64,000 bases of DNA from CAKZQX01 sp034436755 (GTDB lineage: Bacteria; Chloroflexota; Chloroflexia; Chloroflexales; Chloroflexaceae). The stretch spans positions 6,737 to 70,736 of the forward strand of contig DAOTVB010000146.1 of assembly GCA_034436755.1 (NCBI GenBank). The letters run 5' to 3'. Made by a program: the position numbers and the translations under genes. Positions 18,149 to 27,300 of this stretch are shown here, piece by piece; position 1 is the stretch's first letter, and the number at the start of each line of letters is the position of its first letter. A model generated the notes under the pieces. It was not told the origin of the DNA and ran no database searches. It was given only the letters and a program-made list of their open reading frames with translations.

Positions 18149-18165
18149 ATTCGCCTGCGGCAGCA
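18149..18165. repeat. 17-bp repeat shared with 51439-51455
   Basis: ATTCGCCTGCGGCAGCA occurs exactly here and at 51439-51455. The ~70 bases upstream of both copies are also loosely alike (TTACG, GG, TCA, CTGG, CGTTT, GATG). A more diverged copy sits at about 7525-7610. Likely a degenerate dispersed intergenic element. Confidence 0.5.
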
Positions 18166-18180
18166 TGGTACACTTTTTAC

Positions 18181-18223
18181 CTTTTTCACGAAAAATTCAC
18201 AACGTGAATTTTTTGTGAAAAAG
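18181..18223. repeat. 20-bp palindrome with 3-base loop upstream of methyltransferase
   Basis: Left arm 18181-18200 (CTTTTTCACGAAAAATTCAC) and right arm 18204-18223 match at 19 of 20 positions, the exception being a G-T wobble. AT-rich arms and the T-runs on both strands suit a bidirectional terminator, or a large operator for the methyltransferase gene downstream. Confidence 0.6.
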
Positions 18224-18366
18224 ATCGGAAATCTTTCACCCTACCGGAGGCCTAACGCTCTTTTGGTCAGTGACCACGTAACTCATGTCACTTGGAAGAT
18301 TATATTGTTGAGCCACGATACACGCTTGCAGGTATGACATATTTGTGCTACTATGTGGAGGCAACG

Positions 18367-18552
18367 ATGTCGGAACTTCCAGCAATGCGAACGACCTTCG
18401 CTGACTACAAACAGGATGCGCATAACTGGATTACGCTGGCTTCTGGTGAGGTTTTTCATGGCAACTGGCAACTCCAAAGCAAAATGGAAACAGTCCGTAG
18501 GAGCAGAGTCCGATACTCAGTCGCAGAAGACCCAGGTTACGTTACAGTATGA
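18367..18552 (+). CDS. Possible 61-residue leader ORF overlapping the methyltransferase start
   Basis: An ATG with an excellent GGAGG at proper spacing opens a 61-codon frame (MSELPAMRTTFADYKQDAHNW...). It runs 95 bases into the methyltransferase gene in another frame. I recognise no family. It could be a short controller-like protein, a leader coupling translation, or a chance frame. The binding site is better than that of the methyltransferase itself. Confidence 0.35.
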   Translation: MSELPAMRTTFADYKQDAHNWITLASGEVFHGNWQLQSKMETVRRSRVRYSVAEDPGYVTV

Positions 18553-19807
18553 GGGCAAAGCAACCGAGCAGGCAGTCCTGGCAACGCCACCGGCTGAATG
18601 CGCCCTACTCTGGCCGGAAGATAATCCTGGGCTGAACCGATTGTACTATGGCGACAACATAGCGATCCTGGCAGCCCTCCAGTACGATCCGGCGATCCGG
18701 GGCAAGGTAAAGTTAATCTACATTGATCCACCTTTTGCCACAAACAGCGTATTTCAGTCCCGCTCACAGACGGATGCCTACCAGGATCTGCTGATTGGCG
18801 CAAATTATATCGAGTTTATCCGCCGGCGGCTCATTTTATTGCGGGAACTGTTAGCCGATGATGGCTCTATCTATGTTCATCTCGACGAGAATATGGCATT
18901 TCATATCAAGGTCGTCATGGATGAGGTTTTTGGTACCCGGAACTTTCGCAACTGGATTACACGCAGGAAGTGTAGCCACAAGAACTACACAAAGAAAAGA
19001 TACGGGAACATATCTGATTATATTTTGTTTTACACAAAGTCTGATACCTATGTCTGGAACAGGTCCGTCGAAACCTGGACGGCTGAGCGGGCCAGAAAAG
19101 AGTATACCTGCGTCGAAGCAGGCACTGGCCGACGTTACAAAAAAGTTCCGGTGCATGCACCCGGCGTCAGAAATGGCGAAACCGGCCAACCCTGGCGCGG
19201 CATGGCACCGCCACCGGGCAAGCACTGGCAGTATCCACCAAAGACGCTGGATGCGATGGATGCCCGTGGCGAGATCTACTGGTCGCCTACTGGTAATCCC
19301 CGGCGCAAGATTTATCTGGACGCCAGTGCGGGTGTCCCTGTTCAGGATATCTGGTATGATTTTCGTGATGATCGTAATCAAAATGTGTTGATAACCGGAT
19401 ATCCCACTGAGAAGAATCCGGAAATGCTGGAACGTATCATTCAGGCTTCTTCAAATCCTGGCGATATCGTACTTGACTGTTTTTCCGGATCTGGGACAAC
19501 GTTAGCCGTTGCGGAAAACCTGGGGCGGCAATGGATTGGTATTGACAACAGTCCCGAAGCGATCACGACAACCCTGCGCCGCTTTTTTCAGGGAGCCGAG
19601 CGGATGGGAGATTATGTCAACAAATCGAAGGGGATCGGGAACGATACAGATGCACAGACGACCATGTTAGCGCTTCTTGATGCGGATACGACGGAAGCGT
19701 CACCGCCGACAGCCCGGTACCAGCCATTTTCCATCTATGCTGATGCGCACGCAGCAGCGCAGATGCGCACGCTTATTCAACCCTGGATACTATCTGATGC
19801 CGAATGA
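18458..19807 (+). CDS. Site-specific DNA methyltransferase, beta-class (N6-A/N4-C)
   Basis: 449 residues. The catalytic motif IV DPPF (residues 90-93) precedes the AdoMet-binding motif I DCFSGSGTT (340-348), the order of beta-class amino-methyltransferases (type III Mod-like or orphan). Typical flanks are LYYGDNIAIL, VKLIYIDPPFATN, LLADDGSIYVHLDENM, and GIDNSPEAIT after motif I. The middle (~170-300), with basic and Trp/Tyr-rich stretches, should be the target-recognition region. The start at 18458 fits the family N-terminus (TLQYEGKATEQAVLATPP) and has GGTGAGG upstream. No restriction subunit is adjacent; the next gene is an acetyltransferase. It may be an orphan regulatory methylase or a remnant of a system. 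Confidence 0.9.
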   Translation: MATGNSKAKWKQSVGAESDTQSQKTQVTLQYEGKATEQAVLATPPAECALLWPEDNPGLNRLYYGDNIAILAALQYDPAIRGKVKLIYIDPPFATNSVFQSRSQTDAYQDLLIGANYIEFIRRRLILLRELLADDGSIYVHLDENMAFHIKVVMDEVFGTRNFRNWITRRKCSHKNYTKKRYGNISDYILFYTKSDTYVWNRSVETWTAERARKEYTCVEAGTGRRYKKVPVHAPGVRNGETGQPWRGMAPPPGKHWQYPPKTLDAMDARGEIYWSPTGNPRRKIYLDASAGVPVQDIWYDFRDDRNQNVLITGYPTEKNPEMLERIIQASSNPGDIVLDCFSGSGTTLAVAENLGRQWIGIDNSPEAITTTLRRFFQGAERMGDYVNKSKGIGNDTDAQTTMLALLDADTTEASPPTARYQPFSIYADAHAAAQMRTLIQPWILSDAE

Positions 19808-19814
19808 TTGCGCG

Positions 19815-20297
19815 ATGAATGAAACGCCCATCTATCGTTTTATGCAACCTGGCGAAGAACACGCCGTCAGCGACCTGGTCACGCGGGTCTTCAATCAACT
19901 CGTTGCCCCGACTTTTGTGCGCAGGGGAGTGCTGTCATTCCTGAGCTATGCAAAACCACGCTCTCTTGCCGCGCGGTCGCGGGCCGACTATGTTGTACGG
20001 ATTGCCCAGGTGCAACACCGCATTGTCGGAATGATTGAGATCCACGCCTACCGGCATATCTCGCTGCTCTTTGTCGAGAGACAGTTCCAGGGGCGGGGTA
20101 TCAGCAAAGCCCTGCTCCAGCAGACGCTGGATCTCTGCCGCCGGCAACATCCCGATCTTACCGGCATAACGGTCAACGCGTCACCCTACGCCGTTACCAT
20201 CTACGAGCGGCTCGGATTTCGACCACAGGGGCCGGAAACCATTGAGCAGGGCGTGCGCTCCACACCGATGATGCGCCCGCTAGCCCACGATGTTTAA
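19815..20297 (+). CDS. GNAT-family N-acetyltransferase
   Basis: 160 residues with the GNAT acetyl-CoA loop QFQGRGISKALLQ (Q/R-x-x-G-x-G/A type) after the beta-strand ISLLFVERQ, and the C-terminal AVTIYERLGFRPQG motif. It transfers an acetyl group from acetyl-CoA to an unknown amine. The methyltransferase stop is at 19807; candidate starts are 19815 or an ATG at 19797 overlapping that stop, and neither has a strong ribosome binding site, so translation is probably coupled. Its place beside a DNA methylase is likely incidental. Confidence 0.85.
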   Translation: MNETPIYRFMQPGEEHAVSDLVTRVFNQLVAPTFVRRGVLSFLSYAKPRSLAARSRADYVVRIAQVQHRIVGMIEIHAYRHISLLFVERQFQGRGISKALLQQTLDLCRRQHPDLTGITVNASPYAVTIYERLGFRPQGPETIEQGVRSTPMMRPLAHDV

Positions 20298-20380
20298 GTT
20301 GCCCGACGTGCGGGCCGACAGCGCCCGGCAAGAATGTGGTAAGATACCGTAGCATAGTCTACGAGATGAAGGAGTCCCGT

Positions 20381-21370
20381 ATGACCACCAGCGTACTCTG
20401 CTACGGTCTTGGACCTGTCGGTCTGGGGATTGCACGCCTGGCCGCACAACGCGCCGGTATCCAGATTGTCGCCGCGCTGGATAGCGACCCGGCCAAGACT
20501 GGGCATGACCTGGGCGACCTGCTGGGTGGCCCCCCGGCAGACATCATTGTCACCGACGATGCGGAAGCAGCACTGGCAACCGAACCGGATATTGCGCTGC
20601 ATTCTACCGCGCCGACGTTATCCCAGGTGTTGCCGGAACTGGAAGCCCTGGCCCACGCCGGGATCAGGGTCGTCTCGACGTGCCCCGAACTGGCCTATCC
20701 CTGGGCAACGCAACCGCAGACGGCTGTGCAACTGGACCGACTGGCCCGCGCGCACGGCATCTCCATTCTGGGCACAGGGATCAACCCGGGCTATGCGATG
20801 GACGCGCTGCCGTTGATCCTGACTGCTCCCTGTGCAACGGTGCGCGCGGTGCAGGTTATTCGGGTTGCGGATGTAAGCCAGCGGCGCGATCTGCTGCCCC
20901 AGCAGGTTGGCGTGGGACTGACACCGGATGACTTTGCCGCCCGATCTAAGGAAGGTGGTATGCGCCACATCGGGCTGCATGAGTCGCTCTACATGCTGGC
21001 CGGCTCGCTTGGCTGGCAACTGGAGCATGTCGAGTATCGTATCGAGCCGATTATTGCCCAACAGACCGTGGTAACCCCCCAGGTGCAACTCCAGGCCGGG
21101 CTGGTGGCGGGTGTGCGCCAGGTTGTCACCGGGCGGATCTATAGCCGCGAAGTGCTGCGCCTCGATCTACAGTTATATGTCGGGGCGACCGAACCCCGGG
21201 ATGAGGTAAAGATTGATGGCAACCCGCCGATCCATATGCGGATCGAGGGCGGTATCCAGGGCGATATTGCCACGGCGGCGATGGTGGTTAACGCTGTGCC
21301 AATCGTAATGCGCGCCGCGCCGGGTCTGGCAACAATGGCAGATGTGGGCGTGGTACACTGGAGAGGATAA
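20381..21370 (+). CDS. Dihydrodipicolinate-reductase-like / 2,4-diaminopentanoate dehydrogenase-like
   Basis: 329 residues. It starts with a Rossmann dinucleotide fold (VLCYGLGPVGLGIARLAA, then VAALDSDPAKTGHDLGDLLG) and continues with a DapB-like second domain (GTGINPGYAMDALPLILTAPC). This architecture matches the NAD(P)H-dependent amine dehydrogenases related to 2,4-diaminopentanoate dehydrogenase of ornithine fermentation. No other ornithine-degradation gene is present, so the substrate is open. The ATG follows GAAGGAG with six bases of spacing. It lies 83 bases after GNAT and 81 bases before mnmG on the same strand. Confidence 0.75.
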   Translation: MTTSVLCYGLGPVGLGIARLAAQRAGIQIVAALDSDPAKTGHDLGDLLGGPPADIIVTDDAEAALATEPDIALHSTAPTLSQVLPELEALAHAGIRVVSTCPELAYPWATQPQTAVQLDRLARAHGISILGTGINPGYAMDALPLILTAPCATVRAVQVIRVADVSQRRDLLPQQVGVGLTPDDFAARSKEGGMRHIGLHESLYMLAGSLGWQLEHVEYRIEPIIAQQTVVTPQVQLQAGLVAGVRQVVTGRIYSREVLRLDLQLYVGATEPRDEVKIDGNPPIHMRIEGGIQGDIATAAMVVNAVPIVMRAAPGLATMADVGVVHWRG

Positions 21371-21451
21371 TATTGGTTCAACCTGCAGCGGTGAACAGTG
21401 AACGGTGCCAAACCCGGAACTTCGCCCTGCTGCTTGAATCTTACGATACAT

Positions 21452-23563
21452 ATGAGTGACGAGTTTACAACAACCTATGATCTGATCGTTGTGGGCGCGG
21501 GCCACGCCGGCTGTGAGGCGGCCTATGCCGCCGCGCGGATCGGCTGCCGTACGCTCCTCATCACCATTGACCTGGACAAGATTGCGCATATGTCGTGCAA
21601 TCCCAGCATCGGCGGTCCCGCCAAAGGGCACATTGTCCGCGAGATCGACGCCCTGGGCGGGTTGATGGGCCGGGTTATCGACGCCAGCCTGATCCAGATT
21701 CGCCTACTCAACGAGAGCAAAGGCCCGGCGGTGCAATCCCTGCGCGCCCAGGCAGACAAGCGGCTCTATTCGCAGATGATGAAAGAGACGCTGGAGGAGA
21801 CGCCCAACCTCGACATCCGGCAGGCGATGGTCGAGCGGATCGTGCCCCTACGCGGCGATGCGCTTCCGCCAACATCCGATGCGCATACGCAACTGCCAAC
21901 TGCGTTTGCGGTGGTTACGCATACCGGCTGGACCTATTATGCCCGTACGCTGGTTTTGACCACCGGGACATTCCTGCGGGGCCGGCTGATCACTGGTCAG
22001 GCCACCTGGGGCGGCGGACGCGGCGGGGAAGCGCCCGCCGTGGCGCTGGGCGAAGATCTGGCTTCACTGGGCTTTCCGCTGGTACGACTGAAGACCGGCA
22101 CACCGCCGCGCATCAATGCCCGCTCGATTGACTTTAGCCAGACGCAACTCCAGTTGGGCAGCCATGTTCCGCTCTATTTCGGGCACTATTATGCCAACCC
22201 GAATGCGCAGCATACTGCTGGACAATCGCCACCACAGACCGGCTACCCGGCACCCATTGCCGCCTCCCCACCGCCGCATCCCTTCACCCGCTCACCTGCG
22301 CCGGTCTATCCGCATCCGATGCGCGATGGCTGGCGTCCGCAGTTGCCCTGCTACCTGATCCATACCACGCCCCGATTCCATGAGCTAATCCGCGCGAACC
22401 TGGACCGGGCACCGCTCTTTAGCGGCGTGATCGACGGCGTGGGGCCGCGCTACTGCCCCAGCATTGAAGACAAGATCGTGCGCTTTGCGGATAAGGAACG
22501 CCACAGCCTGTTCCTGGAGCCGGAGGGCTGGACCACCAACGAAGTCTATGTCCAGGGCTGCAATACCTCGCTGCCGGAGGATGTGCAGTGGGCGATGCTG
22601 CGCAGCATCCCGGCGTTGCGCGATGTTCAGTTGATGCGCATCGGCTATGCAATCGAGTATGACGCGGTTGCAACCGGCGAGGTTGGTGCCGACCTGAGCG
22701 CGCGTCGGCTGCCGGGGCTCTACCTGGCCGGGCAGATCAATGGCACTACCGGCTACGAAGAGGCCGGGGCACAGGGCATTATGGCCGGGATCAATGCTGC
22801 CCGGTATGTGCGGGGGGAAGCGCCCGTCATTCTGCGGCGGGACGAGGCCTATATCGGCGTGCTGATTGACGATCTGGTGACGAAGGAGATCCACGAGCCC
22901 TACCGTATGTTCACCAGCCGCGCGGAGTACCGGCTGCTCCTGCGCACCGACAACGCCGATCTGCGGCTCACGCCGCTGGCCCACACCCTGGGCATGGTTG
23001 ATGCCGAACGCGCCGCGCTGGTAGAGCAGAAGCAGGCACAGAGCGCTGCCCTGAGTGCGCAACTGGCAGGGCGGCGGGTTTACCCCAGCGGGGCGACCAA
23101 CGCAGCCCTGGCGGCCGTGGGCGTGGAGCCGCTACGCAATGCGGTCACTGCCGAGGTGCTGTTGAGCCGTCCCAATGTGTCCTACCAGCAGTTGCAGACC
23201 GCGCTGGAACTGCCCGATGCACCCGATCCAGTCATTGAACAGGTGGAAATGGCCGCCAAGTATGGCAGTTACATCGAGCGCCAGCAGCGCGAGGTCGAAC
23301 GTGTCCGCAAGATGGAGCGCCGCCGCATCCCGCCCGACCTGAATTATGCCGAGGTGAAGGGCCTGCGTAACGAGGCCCGCCATGTGCTGGAACGCTTCCG
23401 CCCGGCAACGCTGGGGCAGGCCGGACGACTGGCCGGCATTAATCCGGCCGATGTGGCGATCCTGCTGTTTACGCTGGAGCGCCGGGACAATGGCCGCCCG
23501 GCACCGGACGCTCCCCCGGACGCCCCCACCGACACCGAGTTGGTGACGACCGAAGATCAATAG
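21452..23563 (+). CDS. mnmG: tRNA uridine-5-carboxymethylaminomethyl synthase MnmG (GidA)
   Basis: FAD enzyme that, with MnmE, modifies the wobble uridine of certain tRNAs. The N-terminal dinucleotide motif DLIVVGAGHAGCEAA is followed by CNPSIGGPAKGHIVREIDALGG, a family signature, then GVGPRYCPSIEDKIVRF and LAGQINGTTGYEEAGAQG. At 703 residues it exceeds the usual 620-650, mostly through a ~50-residue proline-rich insertion at residues ~245-297 (QSPPQTGYPAPIAASPPPHP...). The C-terminal MnmE-binding helices (YGSYIERQQREVERVRKMERRRIP) are intact. The start at 21452 matches the family N-terminus, though no strong ribosome binding site is seen. MnmE is not in the window. A good terminator follows. 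Confidence 0.95.
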   Translation: MSDEFTTTYDLIVVGAGHAGCEAAYAAARIGCRTLLITIDLDKIAHMSCNPSIGGPAKGHIVREIDALGGLMGRVIDASLIQIRLLNESKGPAVQSLRAQADKRLYSQMMKETLEETPNLDIRQAMVERIVPLRGDALPPTSDAHTQLPTAFAVVTHTGWTYYARTLVLTTGTFLRGRLITGQATWGGGRGGEAPAVALGEDLASLGFPLVRLKTGTPPRINARSIDFSQTQLQLGSHVPLYFGHYYANPNAQHTAGQSPPQTGYPAPIAASPPPHPFTRSPAPVYPHPMRDGWRPQLPCYLIHTTPRFHELIRANLDRAPLFSGVIDGVGPRYCPSIEDKIVRFADKERHSLFLEPEGWTTNEVYVQGCNTSLPEDVQWAMLRSIPALRDVQLMRIGYAIEYDAVATGEVGADLSARRLPGLYLAGQINGTTGYEEAGAQGIMAGINAARYVRGEAPVILRRDEAYIGVLIDDLVTKEIHEPYRMFTSRAEYRLLLRTDNADLRLTPLAHTLGMVDAERAALVEQKQAQSAALSAQLAGRRVYPSGATNAALAAVGVEPLRNAVTAEVLLSRPNVSYQQLQTALELPDAPDPVIEQVEMAAKYGSYIERQQREVERVRKMERRRIPPDLNYAEVKGLRNEARHVLERFRPATLGQAGRLAGINPADVAILLFTLERRDNGRPAPDAPPDAPTDTELVTTEDQ

Positions 23564-23579
23564 TGCTGTTCTGCTGCTC

Positions 23580-23606
23580 CCCCGTCACCCCATTAGTGTG
23601 ACGGGG
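23580..23606 (+). terminator. Intrinsic terminator after mnmG
   Basis: CCCCGTCAC (23580-23588) pairs with GTGACGGGG (23598-23606) around a 9-base loop, followed by TTTCTTCTC. A classic rho-independent arrangement 17 bases past the stop. Confidence 0.85.
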
Positions 23607-23623
23607 TTTCTTCTCAGGTGGTT

Positions 23624-24112
23624 ATGGTTATTAAAACAACACTCTCAAAAGATCTTTTTGTCCGCTTATCAATCCTGCGCCATATTCAGCGCCCGACATT
23701 TTATGTCTATGCGCTGCTGGCGGCGGGCCTGACCGTTTACACCTACACCCAGGGCCGACCAATCGTTTTTCTCTTCATGGGCTGGATACCGCTGGGGCTC
23801 TACCTGTTTCTCGGCGTTATCAGCGCTATTCGGGCCAGTCGGATGAAAGACGCGCCCTACTTTTTACCCACCGAGTATAACATTACCGACGATGGCGTGG
23901 CGATCAGCAGTGCGCGTGGCGAGAGCAACCTGGAGTGGAAACATTTTGAGGGCTGGCGCGAGATGGTCAGTACCTACGTCCTGGTGCTGGAGGGCGGTGC
24001 AATCCTGGCAATCCCGCAAGACTCCGTTCCGCCTCACAAACGCGACGAGTTTGAAGATCTGCTACGGAAAAATATTGACGAGCGGGGAAGTGACGAGGCG
24101 ACTGGGAGTTGA
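23624..24112 (+). CDS. YcxB-like membrane protein
   Basis: 162 residues with two transmembrane helices (FYVYALLAAGLTVYTYT and IVFLFMGWIPLGLYLFLGVISAI). A soluble C-terminal part follows in YcxB style (YNITDDGVAISSARGESNLEWKHFEGWREMVSTYVLVLEGGAILAIPQDSVP, ending in a DEFEDLL segment). The family's function is not established. An ATG at 23624 and a GTG six bases earlier are both possible, with AGGTGG just upstream. It sits between two terminators, so it is its own transcription unit. Confidence 0.75.
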   Translation: MVIKTTLSKDLFVRLSILRHIQRPTFYVYALLAAGLTVYTYTQGRPIVFLFMGWIPLGLYLFLGVISAIRASRMKDAPYFLPTEYNITDDGVAISSARGESNLEWKHFEGWREMVSTYVLVLEGGAILAIPQDSVPPHKRDEFEDLLRKNIDERGSDEATGS

Positions 24113-24151
24113 CGATTGACGATTGGGTGGACAAATAAACAGGGACGCAGG

Positions 24152-24192
24152 AGAAGACCAGCGGGCGGTTTTGAATCGCGCGCTGGTCTTCT
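24152..24192 (+). terminator. Intrinsic terminator after the YcxB-like gene
   Basis: AGAAGACCAGCG (24152-24163) pairs with 24181-24192 around a 17-base loop and is followed by TTATTTCC. Confidence 0.75.
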
Positions 24193-24206
24193 TTATTTCC
24201 GGCAAC

Positions 24207-24300
24207 TATAGCAACCCTACATTGGTCGTAGTGCCGCCTTCAGGCGGTTGGGGCAGATTCCGAAGAACCAGTTCACAACCAAGAAGGTAGGATTGCTATA
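24207..24300. repeat. 94-bp MITE-like element with 14-bp terminal inverted repeats
   Basis: The ends TATAGCAACCCTAC (24207-24220) and GTAGGATTGCTATA (24287-24300) are inverted with one mismatch. Inside is GTAGTGCCGCCTTCAGGCGG, identical to 3432-3451. The element abuts the stop codon of the leftward nuclease gene at 24303. Confidence 0.65.
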
Positions 24301-24302
24301 CG

Positions 24303-27300
24303 CTACTCCACCGGGCAGGCTACCGGATCTTCAACGGTCGTCATTAATCGCGTCTGCCCCTTCTTCACCACATCCAGGCTGCGCGGGGTCAGCAGGATGC
24401 AGCGATCGCCCTTGTTGTTGCTGCGGTTAAAGACAATCGCATAGGGCACGCCCTCTTCAACAAAGAAGTCGCGCAACTCGCCATTGTCGGCAGCACCATT
24501 AGTGCGACCAACCAGCGCCCATCCATTGCCGTCGGGATCGAAGTCACCCAGACCGGCTTCCTCAACATTGCGTTCAATCCAGACCCGCGCGCCTACCTGC
24601 CGCGCCCGGTAGAGCGTCTGAGCCGGCGGCTCCTCCCGGTTACCAAAGCTGACCCGGCGCACCTCGCCATAGACCAGGTCTGCCACTACCTGACAGATCT
24701 TGCCGTCGTGCTCAATCGGGTTGGCCGGTTCGGTGGTACTCCAGCCAGTGCGATCCTCCTCACAGACCAGGTGATCAACACCGGGCTCCAGGCTGGTGTA
24801 GTTGGCGATGCCCCGCCCGTTCGTGCGCACTTCGCGCGGCTGGATCTGCTGCCAGCCGCCGTTGCCGTCGGCGAGGTAGAGGAACATCTGCCAGCCCTCC
24901 AGCCCGGCTTCGTCCGCATCACGCTCGCCATTGCCATTTGTGTCTGCGTATTTAGTGATCCGGATCTGCGAACGGCGCAGGTTGTTGTAGGTACAGGTTA
25001 CATCATCGCCTGCCGCCAGCGTGATCGTCACTGCCGTACCATCAGTGGCAAAGGTCGATTCCCCGTTGCTCTCGCAGACAATCTCCAGATCCCAGTTACC
25101 CCGCTTGTTCGTCTCGTTGACGGTGTAGCTCCCCGCTGCTACCTCAAAGGTCTGGCGGTCGAGGTGAGCGTCGTCGCGGCTGTCATTGTCCAGCGTGAAC
25201 GCTCCCAGGTCGCCGTCAAACGTCCAGTCGAGCCAGGGCGCAGCGGGGGTGGCTTGCTTGACGATGGTGATATTGCCCGTCGGCAGGGTACACGGCTCAT
25301 TATTGGCCGCCTTGACCGTCTCCGCAGGCGTACCATTATTGTCCCAGAAGATCTTCACGGTGCCGGCAGTGGGCGTGAAGAAGAAGGTATCGCTGCTGGC
25401 GAGCGCTACCCCCTCACCAGTCTCGCTGGTGCCGACCCGCTGCCAGGTAAAGGGAACATCGAAGTCATTCGGATTGCGCACGCGCCACTGGTGGCTGCCA
25501 TCCGCAGCATTGCAGATCGAGGTCAGCGTGAGCGGCTCGACCGGCTCGACTTCTGCTTCCAGGTTCAGCCCCACGATGACCGGGTCATGGTCCGAGGAGC
25601 GGTAGGGATTGGGGTCATAGATCGGCAGTGCGCTCGACTCGCGCTCAAAGGATCGTTCGCCCGAATCTTCAATATCGTCATTGTAATCGAACAGATTGAT
25701 TTCGTCGGCATTGATATGCCACTCGGTTATGCCACTGACCTGTGGGAGCAGACTGGCATTGGCGAGTGCATAGTCGAGGTAGCCAATCTGTCCGTCGAAC
25801 ACAAAGGAGTAGGCATCATCACCCAACAACAGGTCGATCAGGTCAGTGTAGCCAGCATTTTCCAGCGCTACAATCGGGTCTTCATTGCGATAGGCGTTCA
25901 GGTCACCGATAATCATAAAGTCAGGGTCGCCACTGGCGGTGGGATCGCCCGCAAGCCAATCCGCCAGTTCTTGCGCGGCCAGCGTGCGCGTCAGGTTACA
26001 GTTACCCTGGCCGGTAGTGGTATCATCATCGCCCATGCCACAGCCGGAACCTTTGGACTTGAGATGGTTCACCACCACGGTGAAGATCGCGCCCGTGGCG
26101 TCATGCTGGAAAGTCTGAGCCAGTGCAGGACGGTTCTTCGGATCAGTCGTGTTGGGGCTAACAAACTCGGGTGTGTCCAGGACGGCAAAGTTGCCAACCA
26201 GCGACACACGCGCGGGTTGGTAGATGAAAGCCACCCTGATGGCGTCAGTGCCGATGGGGCCGGTGTTGACTGCGGCATAGGTGTTGGGTGCAGTAGCCGC
26301 ATTCAGACTGGTGACCAGGTCATTCAGCGCAGCATCATTCGCATCGTTTTCAATCTCGACCAGACCCACAATGTCGGCATCAATTTCCACAAGGGCGCTG
26401 ACGATCTTGTCGCGCTGGCGCTGCAGTTCAGCCAGGCTGTTCGCGCCACGGCAACCCAGACCACCGGTCGGGCCACAGATGTCGCTGCCATCGTCAATTG
26501 TTGTAAAGTAGTTGAGCACATTGAAGCTGGCAACTTTCACATTGCCACCCACATCTGCCGGGTTGGCCGGGCGCATATTATCGGCGGTGAAGTCGTAGGA
26601 GAATGCCTCCAACCCCGGGCGGATGCGCCAGGCGTCGGTACCACCGAAGCCAGCCCAGGACCAGTGCAGCACGCCGGTCAGATTATCAATCGTATCACCG
26701 CCACGGAAGAAGTTCGTGATGCTCAGACCAGGGCGGGGGTAGAAGTAGGGCGAGTCGGGAGTGGTCTCTATCGGGGCGTTCTGGATGTTGTTATCATCAT
26801 CAAGGATGACGGTGCGGCGGGCACGATCAATCTCGTGAGCAATCAATCCGGCTGCATCAGGCATGTTGGCATCGGTAAACTGACGAATGCGTCCACCTTC
26901 TGTCAGTACCACCTGCCCAAAGCGACCCAACTGAAAATACTCCGCCACAGTCAGTGATGGGAACGCAACCAGCATGCCCTCGAACTGTTCATAGTAGGCA
27001 TTAATGACAGCTTCTGCCGCACTCAGGTCGTCGGTGGGCACACCCGGCACCGGCAGGGTGATCTGTGCCGGAGTAGGGAGTGGGTTGTCCGCGCTGATGA
27101 TGGTAATATCATCTGCGCCGGTTGCCGAGAGCTGGCTCATATCAAAGAAGTCACTGGCGCTACCAGTCACCTGTACTTTATCCCCCACTGCCACATCTAC
27201 CGGGCAGGTATTACAATAGATAAACAGACCTTCTGAGGTGGCCGGGTTGGTATCAATGTCGGCATCTTCTTCCTGCACAAAGAAGCCGTCGAGTTGGTCA

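Noticed and set aside
18353..18457. In-frame N-terminal extension of the DNA methyltransferase
   Set aside because: The extra 35 residues are Arg/Cys/Trp-rich and unlike family N-termini. The ATG at 18458 with GGTGAGG fits better.
18458..20297. Restriction-modification or defence island around the methyltransferase
   Set aside because: Neighbours are a GNAT enzyme, an amine dehydrogenase-like protein and mnmG; no nuclease, helicase or toxin seen.
24708..26957. 749-codon open frame on the plus strand
   Set aside because: Lies wholly antisense to the secreted nuclease gene, which has coherent domains and a good ribosome binding site. The antisense translation has no recognisable motifs; it is a codon-bias shadow.
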